A DNA stretch of 64,000 nucleotides from Platanthera guangdongensis (lineage: Eukaryota > Streptophyta > Magnoliopsida > Asparagales > Orchidaceae), in the NCBI GenBank assembly GCA_039583875.1, contig CM077166.1, positions 78,800,564 through 78,864,563 of the forward strand, in the 5' to 3' direction. The translations under genes and the position numbers were made by a program. Shown one piece after another: positions 32,503 through 43,555 of the stretch (position 1 is its first letter; the number at the start of each line of letters is the position of its first letter). Below the pieces are notes generated by a model, which made no database searches, had not been told where the DNA came from, and worked only from the letters and a program-made list of their open reading frames with translations.

Positions 32503-33943
32503 TGAAAGTGAGGGATAGATCAACTTTACACTAGAGGGGGGTGAATAGAGTATATTAAAATTTTCAATTTATTTTTAAAGTGGATTAAAAGTAGTGGTAT
32601 ATATATAGAGAGAGAGAGAATAACCAAAACACACAAATAAGAAGAATAATAATGACAGACGACACAAGAAAATTTATAGTGGTTTTCCAATAAATCTGGG
32701 TACGTCCACTCTTCTACCACCCTGGCAGGAATCCACTATAGGTTTTTTATCTGGAGCCCTGCCACCAGAAGATCTAGTTTCCCACAGAAATCTAGCAACC
32801 CTTTGAGCTTTTGATCAGGTGCCCAAAAACTAAGCTAAGTCTATTGATTAGGTGATTTATCAACCAAAAGATAACTTTTAAAGGGAGTTAAAAACCATGT
32901 ACACAGTTTATGAAATAAACAAAAAGAAACGATGTTGTCTTCTCTGTCAACAGTCTCTGAGAAGACTAAGTGGATTGATGATTCAAAAAGCTCGCATTGA
33001 TTTGTGTAGAGATTATGATCAGGAGAGGGAGACATTACTTCAGGGTGTAGGCCTTCAAGAATATTATTTATCTCTAGTTGAAATTTCAGACTGATGTGAA
33101 ATTGATTGTCTCTTGGAGAGTCAAAAGCAAGTTATCCAAGAACTCTGTGTGTGTCTCAGTCAGTAACCACAAAATCCATTTAATAATAACCAGCAATTTT
33201 CTAAATATATATATTGGGAGACGATTTCAAACATTTGAATTTTAAAAACATTCCTTGAAACGTCTGACGAATCTCTGAGAATTTGTAACAGCTATATTCA
33301 AATATTTGGAATAAAACCATTCCTTAACTGTCCTGGTAATTAATTATAATAATAACTCTGTGATAATTCCTTATTTAATGCTGCCAGAAATGGATATATT
33401 CGTTAAGAATATTTAGCCTTAAATACCAGAGTATAACTGACTGAAATTAAGCCTGAAATCATTCTGCCTTTGAATAAATATAACTGCTAAAACACTGCAA
33501 AGAATTAGTCGAACTGAACTTGGATAACATTGATCAGAGCTTGGAGTTCGTCGAGCTAAATATGTCATTCATCAAACTGAGATTGGCTATTGTTGAGCTG
33601 AGCTACAGAGTTGAGGTCAGACTTCGTCGACCGGAGCACGGCTTTCGTCGAGCTGAACTGCAGAGTTGAGGTTAGAGTTTGTCGACCGGAACTCCGCTTT
33701 TGTCGTGCTGAACTCAGAGGTAGAACCCTGAGTTCATCGAGCTGAGCTCGGCGATCATTGAACTGTGCTTAGCTTTCATTGAACTGAATTTTGCATTTGT
33801 CTAACTACATTTCTCTGTAGTTCTTCTGAAGTAGCAACCCTGGAAAGAATAACTATGACCCTAGACTATATATATTGAGTCAAACTAATCATCCTAAACA
33901 AATAATAGTGATCCTAGCACAAATCAGTAAAAGGGTTCCAACA
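32503..33943 (-). repeat. 3' LTR of copia-B (1441 bp)
   Basis: The minus strand begins TGTTGGAACCCTTTTACTG and ends CCCTCACTTTCA. Both ends match copia-A. The stretch 33507-33790 carries TTCGTCGA/TCGTCGACCGGA repeats. Short frames at 32526-33094 are incidental. Confidence 0.85.
33507..33790. repeat. TTCGTCGAGCTGAACT array in the copia-B LTR
   Basis: About ten copies of (T/G)TCGTCGA followed by GCTGAACT or CCGGA, more or less decayed by C/T changes. One copy, ATCGAGCTGAGCTCGGCGATC (33736-33756), nearly matches a segment of the Athila-4 LTR at 38596-38616. Confidence 0.75.
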
Positions 33944-34094
33944 ATCTTCCTGTATTTGGTTAAGGATACTATCTATAATAGAAAAACACAAAGCAAAAAA
34001 TATCTAGCAGAAATTAAACTTTCAGCAGATATAAAGTAAAGTGCTTTCAGAGTTTAAAAACATAAATACAGTTTTAAAGATATAAAATAAGAAA

Positions 34095-36608
34095 TCAGTT
34101 GTCTTTCTTAGGAGCATCTGAGGAAGATTCTGAAGATGGTTTAGTGAAGATTAACTTCCAGTTTGGATCTACAGCTTCCCTTTTGCTCATCTTTAAATCC
34201 TGAGCTCCAATGATCTTCAGAGAGGTAGTCCTTGGCACAACTGCCTCTGGATGCAAGCTCATGTACTTGTCCACATTGAACAAGTTCTTTACCTGATATT
34301 AGTCAAGCTCCTTCTATCTATAAGAGGAGATGGTGGAGAATTGAGAGGTGTCCTTTCCTTCTGTTCTAGCTTTCTTAATTTGTGATAGAGCAACAAGCTC
34401 ATTAAACCTTGCCATTCTAAAATTTGGATCCATCTATGGATCATAAACTGGTGAAGGAGGCCTCTCTAGATCAGATGGTTGTGAACTAGACTGCTGGCTG
34501 CTTTGATTTGTTTGCTGCTACTGACTGCTTTGAGAACCTGACCATGAAGGTCGATACTTTCTGTCTTGAGAGAATCTTGAATAATTTGAAGTAGGCCTCT
34601 AATAATGAGAAACATTTCCTACTGCTCCTGCTGCTTGAGGAGGAGGAGGATTTCCTCTCCAAGTTTTTGGAGTTGAAGAGTATCTCCTCATCTTCTTCCT
34701 GTTCTTTTGCTCATTCTTAAAGAACCTCACCTAGTGGTGGAGGTCAGGAGTGAGGGGTATTCCATGCAGAATATAGTATGGAATATCTGCATTAGATGAA
34801 GGTTTAAGAGCAACCTTTGCAAGGGCCTTCTTCTTTAATTTCCTTTTCTTAGATTTAGAATCTTCTGAGTGATCTGACTTTAAGTCATCATCAGATTCTT
34901 CTGCAGGGAGATCGTATAAATCATCTAACTACTTATGCAAATCAGACTGATCAAAAACTTGAACTTCTGGCTGTAAATGAACAATATCTATTTCAACTTG
35001 TATATGTACATTATCATCTTCTTATTCCATGTCTTAAAAAAGAATATCTTCAAAATTGAGCATTGGAGATTCATACAGTGTAAAGGTGGGAGGGGAAGAA
35101 ACTTGCTCTATAATATATATTATATTATCTGCTACTAGAGTCTCAAAGACTGGATTATTATTGGTAGAAAAATCTTTAAGGCTATTCCTTAGCTGTTCTA
35201 AAATGGAAAGATCAACAGGGGCAGTATAACATATTATGGCTCTAGAAAGATCATGCTCAAAAACCGAAAGATTACTATGTAGAGTATCAAAAACTGATAA
35301 TAAAGAATATAAGTTGATGGTGGGATGAGTAGAGGCATCACAAATAGTAACAACTTCTTGAATTACTGCTACTTCTTCATCTGAAAAATCTGCAATCATT
35401 TTTATATCCTATATATCATCAAACACTGCTGCTGCTAGACTGTCTGGAGCTTCTGCTACTGCTACAACTTCAACTGTTGGAGCTTCTTCATAAAGCATCT
35501 CCCCCTGCCTATATCCAGGGAGACCTGAATCTAGGACCCCAGAAGAAGGGATAGTTTGGAGGGAGTCAATTCTAGAAGACAGTTCAGATATGGAAGCTAT
35601 TATAGGTGCTAAGATGTCATCCAATAAATTCTTAAGTATTTGAGTAATAAAATCAAGAAGATTAGAAGCAATAGAAGAAAAATCCAAATACATATATTCA
35701 GTAGTGGCCTGAGCAGATGTAGAGGATGGAATTTGAGTTGAGGTAGATGGAGCAGATGTGGTTGTATGGGTGGAACAGATAGTGAATGCCTGAGAAATGG
35801 ACGTAGGAGGAATGACAGATGGGATGTCATCTGGAATGATTTCCTCCTGGATAGGTGATTGTGGTAGAGATATTTGAGGTGGAGTTGAATGTGGTGGAGA
35901 GAAGTGACGAGGAGATAAGAGTAGTGGAGAATGAGGTGGAGACTAATGAATTGGTGATTCTGGATGAAAAGAGGTGGATGGGATATCTTTAGAAATAATA
36001 GGTGGTATTGTTGTCTAAGGAAGAGGGGAATCATCATGTAGAGTTGATGATGGAATTTCTATAATAGAGATGCTAGGTGAGATGGTGGAGATACCTGCCT
36101 AAGGGAATGGTGTGGAGATGGCAGAGGAGAAGAAATATGAGAAGCAAAAACTTCTGCTGGGGTTGGGAGATTGGCTGTAATAGCCCATGTGCTTTCAAAA
36201 GCTATCCTGAAGGAGGTAGCCCTGGATGTCTTAGGGATGACCCTCTCCCATCTTCCAAAGAGGGCAGAGGTTAGCCTCTTTGAAGCATTAATATAAATGG
36301 TCTTTGAGACCAAGAGTTCAGGACACTTAGATTGTAAGAATATCCCCAGTATTCTGCCATAAACAACATCCTTTTTATTAATCTTTTTCTTAATGGAATC
36401 AAACAAGATTGATCCCCCAATTCACTGATTTTTGATTACCCAAGGCACACATAAAGAGAAACTGGTGCTTGGTTATATAATCATGAGTAGAATGTTTGTC
36501 TAACAGAACCTTACCAACAATATTAGCTAAGAATTTATATTCAATTGAGAAAATCGTTTTCAGTAAATGGTTAGGATTTCCTTGTGAATGACCCAACCTT
36601 TCTAGCAT
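34095..36608 (-). pseudogene. Env-like third ORF of copia-B, heavily mutated
   Basis: The readable parts are 36608-36399 (YITKHQFLFMCALGN), 36406-36059 in another phase (KKDVVYGRILGIFLQ, ALFGRWERV), a proline/serine-rich stretch, then a long phase from about 35950 to 34095 with IASNLLDFITQILKNLLDD, LLSVFDTLHSN and an acidic-then-basic region KSKKRKLKKKALAK. The YGRILxxILQ-like segment resembles a domain found in uncharacterised proteins of plant retrotransposons. About a dozen stops interrupt it, most of them TAG. It is related to the shorter frame at 18493-19506 and shows how much of that one is missing. Function unknown. Confidence 0.6.
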
Positions 36609-37337
36609 TTCATCAAACTCAGAACAAGATAACCCTATTTCATCTTCACCATTAACAAAACCAAAAACTTCAAAAAGAATTTCAGGAGTGAGAGTAACAT
36701 GATTTCCTGAAATAGATCAAATAATATTTGCAGTATCTTAAATCATGGATTTATGTACCCATTCTTTGATCTCTGCAATTGGATGTTTGATCCTTGTAAT
36801 CATAAAATACCGTAGATTTTGAGCCTAAAATATTTTCAGTATGTCCTGCAAGATTTGATCAGAATGACTAAATGATTAAATATCTATGTCAAATCCTACA
36901 TCGAATTTCTTGGCAGAGAGAGTCGCTTGAGAGATCGTCTTTTGCCTGCAAAAAAAGAAAGATCAAGTGCAAAGGAAATTGAAAAGGAGAAAGCGTGGGA
37001 TAGAGTTCGATGAAAACCTAAATATAAGATTTTCAGAAGTTGAAAAGGTGAACTCCATCCGACGCAAGACAAAACATCAAACCCTGTTTGATCAAAAATT
37101 CTCAAAAGAAATACATTTCATCGATCTCTGGTTGACGAAAGTTTTGCGAAAGAAATATATTTCGTCGAGCTCCGTTTGACGAAATATACTTGAAACTAAT
37201 CTGTCGATCTATGTTCGACAAAAGTTTGTCAAAGAAAGTTCATCGATCTCCATTCGACGAATATTTCACAAAGAGTTCACAGTTTGTCGATCTCCGTTCG
37301 ACGAAAGATGTCCAATTCGTCGAGCTCAGAACAAAAA
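36609..37337 (-). other. Spacer between pol and the env-like frame of copia-B
   Basis: No gene. It holds the dyad array at 37118-37328 and, near 36950, a minus-strand CTTTCTTTTTTTGCAGGC that looks like a splice acceptor ahead of the env-like frame. Confidence 0.55.
37118..37328. repeat. TTCGTCGAGCTCCGTTCGACGAA dyad array
   Basis: Five dyads follow one plan: (T)TCGTCGA or TCGATC, a 6-7-base spacer reading GCTCCG or TCTCCG, then TTCGACGAA. The clearest spans 37161-37183 with arms TTCGTCGA and TTGACGAA. Similar units occur in copia-A at 25190-25366. Confidence 0.85.
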
Positions 37338-38197
37338 TCAAATTAATGATTCTCCATTTGTCATTCCTAACTTATTTAAGAATAAAAGATGTTTCTTTTC
37401 ATCTAAGTGTTTAGTGAAAATATCTGCCCTTTGTAAATCAGTAGAAATGAAAACAAGATTAATTTTATTTTTGTCTACATTATCTCTAAGAAAGAGATGT
37501 TTTATTTCTATATGCTTACTCATACTATGATGGACTGGATTTTGTGCAATTGATATTGCATTGTTATTATCACAAAATATTGTTGAATTAGTTAAGTTTT
37601 ATCCATAATCTAGTAGCTGATTTTGAATCCACAAAATCAGTGAACAACAACCAAAAGCTGCAATGTATTCAGCTTCAGCAGTTGAAGTAGACACCGAAGT
37701 TTGATTTTTGCAAAACCATGACACAAGCCTATCACCAAGAAACTGACAAGTTCCTGATGTACGTTTTCTGACAATTCTGCATGCAGCATAGTCAGCATCT
37801 GAGAATCTAGTTAATTCAAATTTTGACTCAGTAGGATGCCAGAGTCCTGGATTAGGGTAACCCTTTATATATCTCAAAATCCTTTTAACTAAAATTAGGT
37901 GAGATTATTTAGGATTTACTTGAAACCTAACACAAATACAGCTAGCAAACATTATGTATGGTCCACTACTTGTTAAGTATGATAAGGACCCAACAATAGT
38001 CCTATATGTTTTCTGATCAATAGGTTTACCCTGTTCATCATTATCAACTTCAACATTAGAGGGCATGTGTGTTTTCATAGCTGAGCCATCTGACATCCCA
38101 AATCTTTTAATTAGCTCTTTAGCATATTTTGATTGGGATATTAAAATACCATCAGGAGTTTTCTTCACTTGTAAACCAAGGAAGTAGGATAGCTCAC
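37338..38197 (-). pseudogene. pol: Copia-B reverse transcriptase C-terminus and RNase H
   Basis: The frame starts at the junction with GELSYFLGLQVKKTPDG. It includes [27 protein letters not shown], the RNase H glutamate region STAEAEYIAA, FCDNNNAIS and FTKHLDEKKHLLFLNKLGM. Two in-frame TAA stops (near 37905 and 37599) disable it. It is close to copia-A in sequence. The reverse transcriptase active site is missing, lost at the Athila-4 boundary. Confidence 0.85.
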
Positions 38198-39848
38198 CGA
38201 TGAGTCTGATATTTATAAGGATTATCGGACTCATCTGTGCTGGTTTTCTCACTCGTGCATTGCATTTCAACTAGATATCTGTTATATTTGCATCGTTCGG
38301 TCATGGACCATTTTGTGCACTGTTTTGGCCCGAGGGTGTGCCATTGCACATTCTGTTATTGGGGGTATGCACATGGTGCTCCCCGTGGCTCTTTCCTGGT
38401 GTTTTATTTGCAGTATTTGTTGCTGGGAGCTTGTGCTCCAGCTTTTGTTTTGTTGTGCAGGTGGTGTGTTTTCCCCCTAGGTAGGAATTCTGTCTTAAGG
38501 AAAATGCACGGTTGTGCGTTTCTTTCAAGCATAGTTTGCATGAAATCGTGCGTTTTAGTCAGCTGGAAGAATGTCCAGCCGAGCTCGACGAATTTCGTTG
38601 AGCTGAGTTCGGCGATCTTCATGCACGGTTGACGCACGGTTTTTTCGAAACCGTGCGCGAAAGAAACGGACGGATTTCCTGTAGCCTTTTTACTTGTGCC
38701 TTCTGTGGTTAGTCGTGCACTTTGTTCATGCACGGGCGGCAGCGCCCGTGCGCAAGTAAAACGCACGGTTCTCCTGTGTTTCCCAATTTTCCAACTCTCT
38801 GTCGCTAACCGTGCAATGTCCTTCGCGCACGGCGGAACTGCCCGTGCGCGAAGGAAAATGCACGGGTCAATGCATCTCCTTCCTCGGGTCTATTCTGAAA
38901 GTTAATATTGTATGATTTGTGCACGACCGTGCGGCAAATCGTGCGTGACCAGTTTTTCTAACTTTTCTATTTAAGTTGCAGATTTCCTCTTTCGAAATAT
39001 CCAGCTCTGCTCCCCTGCCATTTCCACTCCTTCGAGCGGTAAAACTCGCCTCCAGTCATCATTTTCTCTCTCCTCCTTGGAGAGTCGATCCAACAACTAT
39101 TTCTCCTCAGAAAGCTTACAATAGTTGCATCTCTGGTCACCTTCATCTTCTCCGACCACCAAGCTACCATCCGAGCTCATTGTTGCTACACTTGCGGAGT
39201 TCTTCCGTCAGAACTAGCCCAGCGATCAAACACAAAGAAGACGGGTTATAGGGAGGAGGTGACAGAACTTCTGGATCCCGGACGAAATCTGAAGATAGAG
39301 CTCGGACATGGATTGACAACCCTTGAATCCGGCCGAAAATCTCGGAAAGCCTTCGTGCTCTCGGTTGTATTTCTCCACCTCTTCTTATGGTTACTTCATT
39401 CTTAACTTGCGATAGTGGGATTGTTGCTTGAGAACAATGTTTTGCTTAAGGTTTCAACATGTCAATATATTGTTATGTCTTAATCACTGCTTTTGTTGTT
39501 AAGCTTCAGTTTTTCCTGTGCTTGTTGTGATCGAGTCATTCTAGCGCTTGCTAGGAGCGTGCATTGCGATGAGGTGATTGCGACCCTCGCTGTTTCGTCC
39601 ATCGTCCGTACTACTCTCCATAGTAAACAACCCAAGCAATGTGGTAATGGCGACCCGCATTAGTTTTATTAGCATTATGCTTAGGAAACCAAAACTAAAC
39701 CCCCTTTGTCACGTTAACACGTGCAATCACTTTTCCAATAGCAAAACCACACTCCCTACTTGCACTCCTCGAGTGATCGATATCCGGGGATTAAACTCCT
39801 CACTTTTATTAATTGACAGAGATCGGCCCACTTGCCGAGAGCGCACCA
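38198..39848 (+). repeat. 5' LTR of Athila-4 (about 1.65 kb)
   Basis: It starts GATGAGTCTGATATTTATA with the edge inverted repeat GATGAGTC/GACTCATC; the usual first T is C or lost at the junction with copia-B. It ends GAGCGCACCA before the primer site. The stretch 38480-38960 is full of GCACGG/CCGTGC motifs, with two strong hairpins (38730-38751 and 38820-38854). Frames at 38237-39251 are incidental. Confidence 0.82.
38730..38854. repeat. Two GC-rich perfect inverted repeats in the Athila-4 LTR
   Basis: GCACGGGCG (38730-38738) pairs with CGCCCGTGC (38743-38751) over a 4-base loop. CCTTCGCGCACGG (38820-38832) pairs with CCGTGCGCGAAGG (38842-38854) over a 9-base loop. Confidence 0.92.
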
Positions 39849-39854
39849 AGTTTT

Positions 39855-39872
39855 TGGCGCCGTGGCCGGAGA
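39855..39872 (+). other. Primer-binding site of Athila-4, tRNA-Asp type
   Basis: TGGCGCCGTGGCCGGAGA has two mismatches to the tRNA-Asp complement and lies six bases after the LTR end. Confidence 0.85.
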
Positions 39873-39986
39873 GTGCAACCGTGCTGTGTTTTTTTTTCTT
39901 TTTGAGATAGATGAGTGTTGTTTGACCATTCTGTCTTCTTCGTTACTCGTTCTTCATAGTTCGATTTTGTCCACGGCTAATTCAAA

Positions 39987-41469
39987 ATGCAGGAACCTCA
40001 GCTAGCCTCCGACCACGATGAGGACAACTTTGAGTATCTGCGGAGCTAATCAAGTTTATCTTGGAGCATTGTTTGTTTCATGGGCTCCAGGGAGAGAATG
40101 CCCATGTTCATATTGATAGCTTCTTGGAGCTTTGTGGCACCTTTTGCTATGTTGGGGACGTGCAAGACAAGGCTATGATTAGGATTTTCGTATTTTCTCT
40201 TGCTGGAAAGCTAGACAATGGTATAGGTATATCCTCCAGAGCGAGCTAACTTCATGGAAGTGCGCTGAAGTCCAATTCCTTAGAAAGTATTGTTCGCGTT
40301 CGCGGTTGACGCAGGCAAATTTAGATTTGGCCACATTCACGCAGATTTCTAGCGAGTCTCCCTGTGAGGCTAAGGAAAGATTTTGTTTGCTATAATCCTA
40401 GTGTTCTGGTCAGGACACGTTTGGAATATCATTCTTGCAAATATTTTATTTCAGTATTCATGAGCAATTTCGGTACCTGTTCGACACCGCCACTGGAGGC
40501 GCCCTCTATAATCAGTGTATGGCTGATGCTTGGCGGATAGTGGACGACGTGGTGCGCTCCAGCAGTTTGTGGAACATTCCTCCCATGCTCGAAGCCGTGG
40601 GGGACTCTCAGTTCATAGATAGCAATGCCGAGGAGAGCGAGCTGCTTATCCATCATTTTATGGTATGGGTTGGAAAGTGGTGGCGGTCTCAAGAAGTGAT
40701 ATTGGAACAGCTACGAGATATTATTTCTGTCATCGATAAAATGTTGGAATTATGGGTCTGACGTCCTGCCAAGACAGTAAATACTTTGAACCTCAGAAGC
40801 GGTAGGCTGGTGGATGAACTTGTATGTCGGGAGGACCAACCCTTTGAACGTAGGGATGAGCAGTGTACTGATGAGACACCCAAGGATTCCTCGGTGGCTA
40901 TTACACCTGAAGTCCAACTGCCACAGGCAAGGCCTCCATTTTCGAATAGGCTGCAAAATAACAGAAAACAGAGGCAGCAACAAACGTTTCAGGACATTAG
41001 GAAGGGTGTTCAGGTGAGCATTCCCATGGTCGACCTGCTGACACAGGTGTCGCGCTATGCGAAGAACTTGAAGGATCTTCTAGCAAAAAATCGGGCTTCT
41101 GAGTTATGCAGGATTGGCCCATAAAATAAAAGGATCAATGGAGCTTCACGATTGCATGTACCATTGGGCGATCTGCGCTTAGTCATGCGTTTTGTGATTC
41201 TGGAGCGTCCATCAATCTCATGCCGTTATCCATCTTCTGTTAGCTCGGCTCTGGAATTCTTCGACCCACTAATGTCATTCTACAGCTGGCTGATCGATCA
41301 AAGAAGAAACTGGTTTTACTGGTTGAGGATCTCACGGTTGAGGTTAACGGGTTATCCTTTCTGGCTAACTTTGTTATCCTCGATATTGAGGATATGGATG
41401 GGACATCCATTCGTGGTCACTGCTAGAGCCATCATCGATACGAAAAAGTGTTTGCTGACATTGCGCCTA
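39987..41469 (+). pseudogene. gag: Athila-4 gag and protease start (decayed)
   Basis: ATG at 39987 is soon followed by a stop. Recognisable gag pieces are HIDSFLELCGTF (40090-40140) and a segment 40435-40761 corresponding to the end of the gag domain. A linker at 40786-41124 has the conserved NLRSGR start, RPPFSNRL and VDLLTQVSRYAKNLKDLL, typical of this lineage. Protease is visible near 41196 as CDSGASINLMP with the catalytic aspartate kept, and goes on to QLADRS. The frame is broken many times. The Tekay-G insertion interrupts the codons just after the protease domain. Confidence 0.78.
41465..41469. other. Target-site duplication of Tekay-G, left copy (GCCTA)
   Basis: GCCTA here and at 56964-56968 flank the element exactly. 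The LTR begins TGTAAC at 41470 and ends GTTACA at 56963. Confidence 0.93.
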
Positions 41470-43555
41470 TGTAACACCCCCTATCTGTCGCATAGCATAT
41501 AGTAGTAGGTCCGGCTGGGGCCCAACGCCATATACCATAGATAGACCGGGTGGTTACTCAATGGAAACCATCCAACTAATATACAACGTCCTACACAGAG
41601 TCATTCTAGTGGAAGCAATTTTAATAGTTGCAAATAAAAGAACCCTGCTACTAGCATGAATGTCCACTACAAAGCCAACAGGAATGAAGTACAATACACA
41701 AGTACGATGGACTTAAGGCCTTACATCAGTTTACTCATATAACATGTTTTCCAAACCTCGGCATGCAGGCCGGTCACACATGAAAAAAGCTAGTAAACAC
41801 TCAATTTAGGCCTTTGAGGGTCGGCTCAGCAACTTGGGCTTTAGCCCGCTACTTAGCACTCGGCTCTGCAGCACCTGCAAACAACAATCCACCGAAAGGT
41901 GGCAAACAAAGGCAACGGTCAGCTATGCTGACCAAATTATAATGAACCCGCCCCCAACTCGGGGCGGCGATGCTCCTTCCCTGCACTTTGTTAACATAAT
42001 CCAGCAGTATAGTGTAATAACACAACAACATAGGCGTAGGCACTCACGACCACACAGCCCGTGCACTCATGGCACAATCTCGGTGAACTGGTCAATGTCA
42101 CGTCAGTTTAAGCCATAGACATCTCGGTCTCACCACCGCCACTTGGACGACCGATCTCATGAGCATTTAGTCTTTCCTGTATTGGTCACGTCATTTTAAG
42201 CCATAGACCGCCTAAGACCCTCCATTTATGCCAACGGCTCCAACCAAACGACATAGAGCGGGTACAGTTCCGCCTAACCCGTGCTCACATCGCAACGACA
42301 ATTTAAGCCATATGCGCGGGTCAAACATCCCCGAGTTCCAATCCGATTACATACTTTACACGACCTACTCATGTACAAGTTGGCTCCCAGGCCACCATGT
42401 TGGCAGAATCACGCATCTGCCCAGTTTTCCCGGTGCACATTGGAGTTAATCCCCAAGGCTCCGTGTTGCAATCTACCGCATAAAAAACCGGAAAAACCCA
42501 CATTCGCGCGGAGTCTTCTCCGGCCATTCATGCAATGCAACATCACCGATCCAGACCAACTTGTCCAGGTAGGCTTCACACATCATGCTTATATCCGTTC
42601 TCGATTACGGACTCTACATGTACACAACCGGGACTATTCATGTCTACCCGAAGGAATGCCTCAACTCACCGCAAACTCGCGAGAGCGGGCTTCCTATGCA
42701 AAGGAAAAGAGAGCTTCACAAGCTCAAGTAGAGAATAGTTACCCTAGCATTTTTCCTTGGCACCATGGAAATGTATGCGGATGGAAAGCACCACAATCTC
42801 CTTGCCTCCGTAGATCGGAAGTCGGCTCGCGATTTGGAGCTCTGAAACTCCGCCGGTAACAGGATCTAGCCTCCTTTCTTCTTCCTTACTCTCTCTTCTC
42901 TCTAGACTTTTAGAAAGAGACTAAGTGAAAGAAGCGAGGGATTTGAAACCCTATTCCCAGGTATATCCTAGTATGAACAACCCCCAGTCATCTAATCCCA
43001 AAATAAGGAAACGAACGGCCACGATCCGTAGATGAAATTCAAAACCTGGGCCGAACACGGCCTGTGACACGCCCGTGTCCAGGGCCGTGTCCCCCATTCG
43101 CCGTCGAAACCGACGCGTCCCAAAATTCACACGGCCACCCGACACGCCCGTGTTCGACCTGACACGCCCGTGTCATGCAGTACACGCCCGTGTTCCCGGG
43201 CTTGTTCCTCCATCAACATAGGACCAACACCAACCCGAGACTTACACGGGTCTTGGACACGCTCGTGTCCTATTTGACATGCCCGTGTCATACCCGAACA
43301 CGCCTGGGCTCCAGGCTGTGTTCACTGTCTCGATAATTCGTCTCCACAATTCGTCGACCACCTGACACGGCCTTGGACACCCCCGTGTCCTAGGCTGTGT
43401 TCCGTGTCTCGACACTTCATCGAACAAAATCGTCGACTTCCCTGGCAGATCATCGACATGAGCTCGACACGCCCTGGGACAAGCCCATATCTCAGGCCGT
43501 GTTCGCTGCTCGACGATCGTCGACTCCAAAATTCGTCGACCTCTCGGCCAAATCG
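41470..43555 (-). repeat. 3' LTR of Tekay-G, larger part
   Basis: It runs from TGTAACACCCCC at 41470 to the copia-D insertion and resumes at 49786. It matches 54760-56830. The part 43060-43550 is rich in GACACGCCCGTGTC and contains the perfect palindrome TCGACGATCGTCGA (43510-43523). Frames inside are incidental. Confidence 0.92.

Larger units (their letters stand above)
32503..38197 (-). mobile_element. Copia-B: 3' part of a SIRE-like Ty1/copia element
   Basis: On the minus strand: reverse transcriptase end and RNase H (38197-37338), untranslated stretch with a CpG palindrome array, env-like frame (36608-34095), and 3' LTR (33943-32503). The left flank is the Athila-3 LTR, and the element is cut on the right by the Athila-4 LTR at 38198. 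The 5' half should lie beyond Athila-4, outside the window. Confidence 0.82.

Noticed and set aside
35609..36037. 142-codon His/Leu/Pro-rich frame
   Set aside because: It is a shifted reading of the proline/serine-rich part of the env-like frame, as is 19158-19424 in copia-A.
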